Part shown: positions 56,021-64,000 of the stretch, in pieces
Layout of the letters: each line of letters starts with the position of its first letter
Position numbering within the stretch: the stretch's first letter is position 1
From: Dendrophyllia cribrosa
Taxonomy: Eukaryota; Cnidaria; Anthozoa; Scleractinia; Dendrophylliidae
Direction of reading: 5' to 3'
Assembly (NCBI GenBank): GCA_024195265.1
Contig: JAJLRJ010000005.1
Span: forward strand, 36,974,605 to 37,038,604
DNA: 64,000 nt
Position numbers and translations under genes: made by a program
Notes under the pieces: generated by a model
Seen by the model: only the letters and a program-made list of their open reading frames with translations
Told to the model about the DNA's origin: nothing
Database searches by the model: none

Positions 56021-57440
56021 AACTTAATTCGACAACTTTAGTTTGCAACTACTTCCTTTACATTTCTAGTAAACAACGCTGCTCGATATAAAATAAGTTC
56101 GATCTCATCTTCAGGTCTGGTAAATTTTAAGACAGACTTGTGATTAGAGATGTGCACAAAAGTAAAGGGGCAATTTCCGTTCCACGCTTTTGATCGCGAA
56201 TGTCATAACCACAAACTCCACCAACAAAGGACTTAAACGAAGAAATGCCTTCCATTTTTGTGTAATACCTGGAACTGAACTCGAATCTTTAATGTACAAA
56301 AACATGCACTTTAGCGTGCCTTTAAGTAAACAAAGCCGCACTAGGTAATTAGCATAACCAGGTAGTGTTTACTTTTTTGTCAACTGCATTATTTAAACAG
56401 CATTTATTTTTCTTCTCGACAATTAGCGATTACTGTATTAAACTTAGTAAGTTCTTCAATTTTCAGATATTCTCTCGTTATCAACTTTAAAATCTGAGCG
56501 AGTTTCTATTAATTATTTTGCTCTTGCCTAAAAAATACTTAGGTTTACTTAGTTTGTAACACCGACAATGGATTAGCCAAACATCAGTACCATTAAGTCA
56601 GATTTTAAATTATTAAAAGAAAATGCAACAAATGGTTCTAAATAAAGGCATGACATGAATTTGAAGTCAGGCTGGGTGAAGCCCTCAACTCCCTCTTCCT
56701 CCTCCCCCCCCTTCCACCCCCACTTCCCCCCCCCCATTTATGGTACATATCATCGACGGAAAATTCACGAGGGAGGTAAATGGTCCCACGAACCACGGGT
56801 AACCCAAACTCACAGTAAGATTATTGACAAGTAGAAAACATCCAAAGAAGTGCTCTTTTGAGGCTCCCTCTCGGTCAATTAAGAGACAAAGAAAACATCA
56901 GTTGCGGTGTGTAACGTTTGACAAACGTTTACACCACTAGTTGCATTGTACAAATTGATATATTTTTGGGGCCGTGCATGTGGCGAATATTAGATTGATT
57001 TTCCCTTTTTCGCATAATGTTTCATGAAGACAGTATCCTTCTGATAAAAAAAAGAAAAGAAAAACAATACGAAAAAAAAGACAGAAATAGCTAAATACCA
57101 CAGTGATCTTAATCAGGTAAAAAGCTAGTGATGCCATTTGCACTTCACACATTTCGTTTTTACTTTATACTGTGCAACGGCGAATGTCTGAATAATCTTT
57201 CCGGAGTAGAGCAATAGAGAATAAAGGCGCTTAAATGTGCTAACATAACTGAAAATGTATGTATGTATGCTTTTTTTCTCCGCTGCAAGAGTTTCAGACA
57301 TAGATTCGGTGTTTTCCAGCTCTTTAGCCCTACCCCTACCTCGCTAAAATGCCGAAGAACAGCTGCATTGCGTGACGACACAAATAACTGCCGTCACGAT
57401 CACGGCTTACATTTAAACCCGGTGGGGGGACTCCCATATA
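56021..57440. other. No gene seen
   Basis: Includes a C-rich tract at 56700-56739. The other ORFs are short and unrelated to known families. Confidence 0.35.
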
Positions 57441-57442
57441 AA

Positions 57443-58743
57443 AATGACGGGGGTGCTCATCGTACCTTTTAGTGGTCAAAATTTGTACACTGGTACCTCT
57501 TAGGGTGCTAAAATTCAAAATGACCCCCATTGGAATTATCGCGGTACCTTTTAGTGTATTAAGCCCAGAATATGACATGTGTTGTTTAAGAATTGGTACC
57601 TCTTAGGGGTAAAAATTCATTTGAGCCACGCCCATCAAGCAACATTCTAGCCTGAGGTCATGCCCTCTCCCTATTATCCCTAATGTCTCTTACGGGAAGA
57701 GGGCATGATACATTTCTTTGTCATATCACATGTAAAAAAGCCAGAATCTGGACTTTTTTCTGATTGGTCGTAAAACAAAAGAATCGATGAGCTGCATTCT
57801 GATTGGTTACCTGGGTTAGAATTGTGACGTCCGGTCTGAAGCATGCATGTGCCCAAAACACCAGTTCATCATTGCGGCCGTCGCGTTGAATGTTGAAAGT
57901 GAATTATCATCGGCTTGGAATTTGTCCCTTCGAGATTTTATTCGCAAGTCCTTGAAGGACAAGCAGAAAGAATGTATTAGACGAATTATTTGTTTGCGAG
58001 AAGACGCTCTCGCTCTGACCAGCCTGGTAGAACTTAAATAATTCAAAGAGTGTTTTCTTTTGCCAAACATATTCTGTTTCTTATGAACTTGGAGTCTATC
58101 TGCTTGGCGAATTATTGTGGAGCCGTTTTGCTGTAATGTCAGTTGCTTATCCATGCGAGCTTAAACGGTCTTCAGTTCGACGAAGAAATTCTCTGACAAT
58201 TTCGTGAGCTTGCTGCTGTAGAATCAGGTAGAATGAATGTTAATGTTTATTATTCCGCCGCTCTTGATCAAATTTGATGAAATAATTCTTTTAGCTGTTC
58301 CACAGCTCTTTCCACAGTGCACCTTCGGTTAAAATGGTTTTGCAAAAGTAGCTGTGCTTGTCCAATGATTTCGTTAGCGACATCTCAACTTGCCACTTTT
58401 TACTGATCGGAAAACCAAACATTTTCACTAACACCGAGAATTTACGCGAAGGCGGCAAGTCGCAAAGCCTGCCAAGCGCCAACTGTAAACAACAAGCGAC
58501 GTGATATCCGGTTAAATCTGATTGGCTACATTTTGACAGTTGACAGATTTCTTAATTTTGGGGCGGCAGGCGGGTCGTTAAATAAATGTATCAGGCGTTC
58601 TTTTTTCCCCTCCGCTCTTTTCTTCCCTCCCCGCTCTCCGCCGACCTTCCCTCCGAAAAAAAGAGCGCCTGATCGCAGGTTAACAACATTCCGGTACCTT
58701 TTGGGGTGCTTTTCGAAAATTTCCGACGAGCACCCCCGTCATT
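57443..58743. mobile_element. 1.3 kb element with AATGACGGGGGTGCTC ends
   Basis: AATGACGGGGGTGCTC at 57443 and its complement ending at 58743 define the edges. Subterminal GGTACCTCTTAGGG-type motifs repeat at 57497, 57542 and 57596 and, as GGTACCTTTTGGGG, at 58692. The right edge abuts the palindrome-headed repeat. The interior holds a helicase-like ORF fragment. Confidence 0.5.
57847..58041 (+). pseudogene. Fragment resembling the start of a RecQ-like helicase
   Basis: The frame ends SLKDKQKECIRRIICLREDA then LAL. This resembles the segment just before the Walker A loop in RecQ-like helicases (LKxxQxxxxxxxxxxxDVLAVLPTGxGKS). The expected TGxGKS is replaced by TSLVELK and a stop, so the ATP-binding loop is lost. 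Such RecQ-like genes are often multicopy in cnidarian genomes. Weak evidence, no search possible. Confidence 0.3.
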
Positions 58744-59515
58744 ATCTCGTTAATGCGCATGCGCGCAAACGAGATGTAGGATTCACTATGAAAAAGGGGC
58801 AAAAGTTGTTAACAAAGGTTCTTTGTTGAGTTTTGTTAACTTTTGTCCAGGGGGGTTACTTCTTTCTTTTTTATAGAAGCTATATTAGGGTATTGAGGAT
58901 ATGGTTGGTTAAACCGGTTAGGATTTCAAGAAGTGCGTCACATACCGCCACTAAAATTTTTGAGGGGCACCCCCGGACCTATTGTTAATTTCCCTAGGGT
59001 ATTGAATTGTCATGAACTTGTTATGTCTTACGCTACGTCACCACAAAGGTATTACAGTTCTTATTTACAGTGATCTGACCTCACCACAAAGGTATTACAG
59101 TTCTTATTTACAGTTATCTGCGCGAGTTGCGCTTTGACATTTTACGAAGCTAAGAAATTTCACGTTGTATCTTTGTCCGCTTTTTGAGGTTTATAGCAGA
59201 GTTGTTTTTTAACTGTTTTAGAGCTATGACCTCACCACAAAGGTATTACAGTTCTTATTTACAGTGATCTGCGCGAGTTGTGCTTTGACATTTTCCGCGC
59301 TCGACGAAGCTAAGAAATTTCACCCTGTATCTTTGTCTGGTTTTTGAGGTTTATAGCTGACATTTTCCGCGCTCGACGAAGCTAAGAAATTTCACCTTGT
59401 ATGTTTGTCCGCTTTCTGAGGTTTATACGCGGGTTTATAGCAGAGTTGTTTTTCAAATTTTTAGAGCTATGACCTCATCGCCTGACAGATTGTTTCTTAT
59501 CTAAGATTTATTGTT
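58743..59515 (+). repeat. Palindrome-headed repeat family, copy 2
   Basis: Collinear with 44873-45465 from ATCTCGTTAATGCGCATGCG to GCCTGACAGATTGTTTCTTA. It is longer because an internal unit (CACAAAGGTATTACAGTTCT to CTAAGAAATTTCAC) is repeated about three times. Confidence 0.75.
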
Positions 59516-60299
59516 TTTGTGGTTTTAAAGGAGAAGTATCACGGGGATTTGGTGTCATTTTAAAAATCAAAAAATGCTATTGTATGATCAGAAACCGAAA
59601 AATAAAGCTCCAGTGGTGTGATAAATTATCACAAAATATATCAAAACTGTCGATTTGTGTCTCTGCTCATAGACGGACTGGGTCTCAATGAAATACAACT
59701 TGAAAAAAATTAGCCTAATGTTTTTCAAGTTACCACATTTTCGTCTCCAAATGGGCTTAAACAGACCATAATCTGTCTCTCTTTCAAGAATTGGTTTATT
59801 TCACTTTCTTGGTGTTTTAGTATTATTTTGTAAATAAGTAAAGATATTGTAAAATGGCTTTGACCAAAAAAACATCAAAATTCCCGTGATACTTCCCCTT
59901 TAAGCACTTAAATAGAAAATTGATAGAAAATTCTAAAAATTGGCAGGAATGTTCTGCGATACCTTGTCTACTCGGGAAGATTAACCGCGAGGAGCGATTT
60001 TTGAAGTCGCTTTGCGAGTGACAAGTGGAAATCTCGTGAAAAGAAAAATTGTCAGGAATGTTCTGCGATACGTTGTCTACCCGGGATGACTAACCCTGAA
60101 GAGCGATTTTTCAAGTCGCTTAGCGAGTGACAACCGGAAATCTTCGTGAAAAGAAAAATTGTGAGGAATGTTCTGCGATACGTTGTGTACTCGGGACGAC
60201 TAACCGTGAAGAGCAAAAGAGTTGGTTTTCCAATTTGCTTAAAGTTAAGCGAGTCAGCTTAAAGTGCTACTACTACTTTTAAAGAAGTAAAATGTATGC
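59516..60299. other. Short tandem repeats, no gene
   Basis: A unit of about 110 bp with GGAATGTTCTGCGATAC and GACTAACC..GAGAGCGATTTTT-like sequence repeats about three times between 59940 and 60215. Just before it, ATCACGGGGATTTG and TCCCGTGATACTTC are the ends of an inverted repeat (59538-59900). Confidence 0.5.
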
Positions 60300-60542
60300 C
60301 TTCGAAATAAAATTATTTTGCACGCAAAGAACAACATAATAATTCCCTAAATCACTCTTCTAGATATCTAAAGATTGTAAAATACGATTTTCGTGTTTTA
60401 AGTGCCGTAGCGCTTTTTGTTTTTGTAAGCAAAACTGTCAAAGTTGTGCAATAATTTTCCGCCTTAAATGGCGATTTTAACGGAATTTCGTTTCTGCATT
60501 TTTCTTTAAAATAAAAAGATATTTGGCCGAAAAAGGTATCCA
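60300..60542 (-). pseudogene. Inverted relative of the 54293-54558 relic
   Basis: Starts near AAAATTATTTTGCACGCAAA and ends at ATATTTGGCCGAAAAA on the plus strand. Homologous in reverse complement to 54297-54550. It contains an in-frame stop and small indels. Confidence 0.45.
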
Positions 60543-60838
60543 GTGATTTTTGTTATACCTTGATCTATCTTACGTTAAAATATCAAAAGAATCTAATTTT
60601 ATCTCTTGCCGCGATATGTTTGATTTTTACAGACAGACGCTCTTAAGATTACAAAAATACTTATCGTAAGTAGCTTTAAAAATGATTAAAAAAAATCCAA
60701 CTAAAAAAATCGAATCACATGAAGACGTGAATTATTTAGGTTTGTTAATGTTCATTCTCAACTTTAGTATTATTTGCTGATCTCTGCTTTATCTACAGAA
60801 ATGAAGTTTTTCCGGTGAAAGCGATCAACTTTATTATC

Positions 60839-62575
60839 ATGGACAGAAATTGGTTTTGCATGGTGACAATGCTTTTCTTATTTTTCCTGTTAATGTGGCG
60901 TGACATGGACGGTGCCCTCGCGCTACAAGGTAAGCAAATGTATAGCCCAGTCCTTTGCATAAAATGATCGCGTGGTCATACATCAATTTCTCTCAAGACT
61001 GCAAGAATATATTTTCACGGTAATTGAATGTGCTTTACAGGGTAAACGTAATACAGGTTTTAAAGATGTGTTATACACCGTAAAAATGTCGACATTAGCG
61101 TTTTGACTCAGTGTAAGAAACACAATGTTTTTTTTTTCTTAATTAGCTTCACCCGTGGTAGCATTAATGGATCCAGGTCCTGTTGTTAGTGCATTACCAG
61201 GCTTTAAATTTTCATGTTCAGCCAACGGACAGCCTCCTATATACACAGCTGTGATGAAGAACTCTACAGTGTTGGTAAATACAACTGGTACTGCAAGCGT
61301 ACAGTTAAATGAAGAAGGAAACTACAGCTGTGTGGCCACCAGCATTAATGGAAAAGACGCAAAAGAATTTTCAGTTATATTTACTGGTAGGGATTTAATC
61401 TAAACTTCTAGTCCTGATAATAATTAATTCGCTTTCCATACACTGTTTTCATAGTATAATTAGCTGATATAATGAATATGTATTCCTTGCATTACTATAC
61501 TTAGTACTGTACTACATTAAATGAGACCCAATATCGGCTGTTCTGTTAGCCAATTTCCGTCTTGAGTAAATCCCCTTTGCCCCTACTGAGGCAAAGGGCT
61601 TCCACCAAAGCTTTCCATCGGAGTCTGGTGTTGGAAATTCGGCCTCACCCCACTTCTTCCCGATGTTCTCCAACTCCTTTGTCACTGTGCATGCCCACGG
61701 CTTTTTTGGTTTTCCCTTTTTTCTCTTACACCGAGGCTTCCACTTCATGACAATAGTTGTGTTTCTCTCTTCTTCCCAAGGTATAGCCAATCCATTTTAC
61801 TTCCTTCGTTTTATCCCGCTCCATAAGCTTGTCTAGTGACCCAATCCAGGACCGCCAAGAAAAGTACGGATGAAAGCGATGTCGCAAGATTTGGAATATC
61901 ACATCACGGTTCACCGACACTCAAAGGCCTTTTCAAAATCGATGAAGGCCAGGTAGAGTACGGAGATTAATTCCGTGACTTTACTTTTCGCGACTTCCGA
62001 TCGTGTCTCTCTTTCCTTTTTCTGGCACGTTTTCTCAATGAATTTTACTGGGTACCCATTAGCCTTCAAATCATTGATTACGCGCTGTTCTTCATGGCGC
62101 TGTTGCTCGGTGATTGATGGCAAGTATTTAACTCGGTCTATGAGTGTTTTGACTACTGCTCTTTTGCTCTATTCAGGGCTGTGGGAGTCGAATGATAGCT
62201 ACTTAGCTTGTTCATGTGTGTAACCTTGCGCTACACATTTATTTCCACTAGGCCATCTGGGAGGGCTGTGGTATTGGTGTCAAGAAAGGCAATCTTTGGG
62301 TTGCCTGTGGATGTTGACAGCATCTCCAAAGTGAACCAAATGTGGGGGTTGATTAAGTTTAAATGTTTATGGAAGGGCTATACTAAGTATTCTATGCTAA
62401 ATTTTTGATAATTATTATTATTCGATGTATTCCCTTTTTAGATTGCTGGTTGGAGGGTTGTAAAGGACGTTTCAGTAGTTACTATAATGAAAATTATCTT
62501 TACTGCCGGGATCATATTGGAATAACACTTGTCAACTTCAATCAATGCGCTCCATCGATCACTCAACACCTGTAA
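60839..62575 (+). CDS. Small secreted Ig-domain protein, three exons
   Basis: Exons are 60839-60929, 61147-61386 and 62442-62575 (465 nt, 154 residues). Exon 1 encodes a signal peptide (MDRNWFCMVTMLFLFFLLMW..., likely cut after GALA) and ends at donor GTAAGC. Exon 2 follows TTAATTAG and is a phase 1-1 exon, the usual form for Ig domains. It has FKFSCSANGQPP with the first Cys, no core Trp, and EEGNYSCVATSINGKDAKEF with the second Cys, ending at donor GTAGGG. Exon 3 joins in phase after CCTTTTTAG and encodes CWLEGCKGRFSSYYNENYLY and a further 23 residues with four cysteines in all, then TAA. With no membrane segment or GPI-like tail, the product is probably an extracellular Ig-fold protein with a disulfide-bonded tail, perhaps in recognition or adhesion. 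A short upstream ATG frame (from 60801) ends before the start. Further exons by alternative splicing cannot be excluded. Confidence 0.75.
61512..62155 (-). pseudogene. Non-LTR retrotransposon relic in intron 2 of the Ig gene
   Basis: Read leftward: LYLAFIDFEKAFE, a reverse transcriptase domain start, continues in another frame as SVNRDVIFQILRHR. It then jumps to EEERNTTIVMKWKPRCKRKK and GKPKKPWACTVTKELENIGK with KWGEAE. The last part is the C-terminal tail seen in RTE/CR1-type elements (WxPxGKRxRGRPxxTWxRxxxxE...GxxWxEAE). The central polymerase, including the catalytic aspartates, is deleted, and frameshifts occur. It lies antisense to the Ig gene. The segment before LYLAF (PSITEQQRHEEQRVINDLKA) is of uncertain origin. 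Confidence 0.7.
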
Positions 62576-62936
62576 CGTTGCCTTTTGATATTACTTGTAT
62601 CGTTTGTAAGGGAGGGGCTTCGATATCTTGCAACCAACAAAGCTCATGATTTTTTAGCGGTGGTTCTCGCCCAAAGGGTAATCATCGAAAATTCATTGTC
62701 TTTAAGCAATATGAAAAAAAAAATCACATATCGCATAAGTACGGCATAACAACTAGGTTGTTCAGTACGACCGAGAAATTTTATAGACATACCGTTAAAA
62801 AGTGACAAACAACAAATAGATCAAATTAGACGTCTGACAAATCACTGATCTGTCACTACAGTCGTATTTTTTTCGGGCCGCTTCCGAATATTCTATGAAA
62901 TATTTTCTTTGTGAGGACATGTTTATTACAGTCAAT
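62576..62936. other. 3' flank of the Ig gene
   Basis: AT-rich. No consensus AATAAA lies within the first 300 bases after the stop, so the polyadenylation site is undecided. Confidence 0.35.
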
Positions 62937-62938
62937 TT

Positions 62939-63092
62939 ATGTCACGATTGGCCTCTACTTTGGAACACTTCCATAAAGGGGACACTTATCGTGGTCTCGG
63001 TCGGCAAAACGCTCATATAACATTTGTAATAATCACCTCTAAGGGAACACTCCCCCTGGTTCCGATAGCGTCCCCTAATGGCGGTCCCACTG
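62939..63092. mobile_element. Tc1/pogo-like MITE with TA flanks
   Basis: On the minus strand it begins CAGTGGGACCGCCATTAGGG, and it ends with CAGT in inverse at 62939. TA lies on both sides. Internal GGGGACAC-type blocks are typical of this MITE class. The terminal repeat is weak beyond the first bases. Confidence 0.5.
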
Positions 63093-63094
63093 TA

Positions 63095-64000
63095 TTTTTG
63101 AAAATTTGAATCTGATGTTCAAATTTTACGGGTCGGTTTTGAAATAATTGTAGTATTTTTTGGATTTTTATCAAATATAGAAGGCTATGAAATATGACAA
63201 GTTTAAAAAATATCTGATATCTAAAAAAAATAATGTATTTTATATGTAAGATGAAATTTGTTTTTAATTTTTTATTTGCCCCTTTCGTTCAACGGTACAC
63301 TAAAGCAATTAAATACATCTAGCTAGCAGAATTTCTTTCCCACCAATGTCATATTTTCGGATCAACATAGTAGTGTTTTTCTTCTTTTCACAGTGATCTC
63401 GCTAGTACCATAATCAAGTTTCTTCCCGACAGAGTTTTTGCATACTTGTCTAATCTATTAGTGCTGTAAGTAAATAAATAAATAAATATTGCACTATAGG
63501 TAAAGCATTGGACAAACGTTCAATTGTTTAAATTAGTGTATTAAAATCAAGTATACCTAAGTTTTATTGCTCTTTGATTGGTTGCGCCGAATACCAACGT
63601 GCACCCAGTTGGCGGGAACTTTCCATAGGCAATTATCTGGGAGAATTGAAAAAGGGAGACCACATCACTCCATGAAGTATGCATATCTCGTAATATAAGT
63701 GGGGTAAGGCCTTTGATAGGAGGCATGCTGATGACTCCATCCAAATGACATGTATGGCATTAACGACTGAACCGCTGTCAGTAGTACAGGAGTTGGCGGT
63801 ACCAGATAAATTTTTGCAAAACTGATGTAATACAGCCAACTCCATACTACTTAACATATAATGGGTAATATTATTTAATATTTTTGAATTCATATTTTTG
63901 TGAACTGATCTCGACTTATTTTTGAAACTATATATTATTTAATATTTTTGAAACTATATATTATTTAATTTTTTTAAACTATATGGTTTTCAATATTTTC
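63095..64000. other. No gene seen; short tandem repeat near the end
   Basis: A roughly 29 bp unit, TTGAAACTATATATTATTTA, repeats about 2.5 times at 63921-63986. An AAAT tract lies at 63472-63488. No ORF is recognised. Confidence 0.5.

Overview
The window looks like nuclear DNA of an invertebrate animal, most likely an anthozoan cnidarian such as a stony coral. This is inferred from the low GC content, the GT-AG introns, Penelope-like retroelements carrying hammerhead ribozymes, Harbinger and THAP relics, and repeats that begin with phrases such as AACCCTTTCACTCC, which I associate with coral genomes. No bacterial gene organisation is present. It is gene-poor and repeat-rich. Only one host gene can be read from start codon to stop codon: a small secreted immunoglobulin-domain protein in three exons near the right end (60839-62575). 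Two further host exons with good splice signals (12906-13044 and 49036-49138, both minus strand) belong to genes I cannot name.

Layout. 0-10 kb: a Harbinger-type MITE, several inverted repeats, diverged direct repeats, and a 4.5 kb structure with 450 bp inverted arms (5441-5890 / 9525-9970). That structure contains a broken THAP zinc finger inside its own smaller inverted repeat, and a TIR element carrying a tRNA-like module. 10-14.3 kb: a GIY-YIG retroelement relic, a 106 bp satellite, a duplicated exon, and a second inverted copy of the tRNA-carrying element with two tRNA-like modules. 15-18.6 kb: a Penelope-like element with nearly intact reverse transcriptase and GIY-YIG endonuclease, then the 3' tail of a second one, several hammerhead motifs and TA microsatellites, all bracketed by 65 bp inverted repeats. 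19.5 kb: a perfect 139 bp palindrome. 20-26.9 kb: essentially no genes.

26.9-43.4 kb: a recent segmental duplication of about 5 kb. Copy 1 (26932-34435) contains a large 20 bp minisatellite array. Copy 2 (38028-42851) lacks the array and has gained a MITE. Between the copies lie an L2/CR1-like retrotransposon tail and a decayed Harbinger element, with transposase and Myb-like gene facing each other and a MITE inserted in the transposase. 44-49 kb: a shorter inverted relative of the minisatellite element and several MITEs with clear target-site duplications. 49.3-52.9 kb: a 3.57 kb foldback transposon with very long, nearly identical arms. 53-60.5 kb: dispersed repeat copies related to 30.9 and 44.9 kb, and TIR elements. 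60.8-64 kb: the Ig gene with a non-LTR retrotransposon relic in its second intron.

No operon-like cooperation exists here. The theme is nested mobile DNA, where duplications, insertions and deletions can be put in relative order because paralogous copies show filled and empty sites. All alignments and identities were judged by eye.
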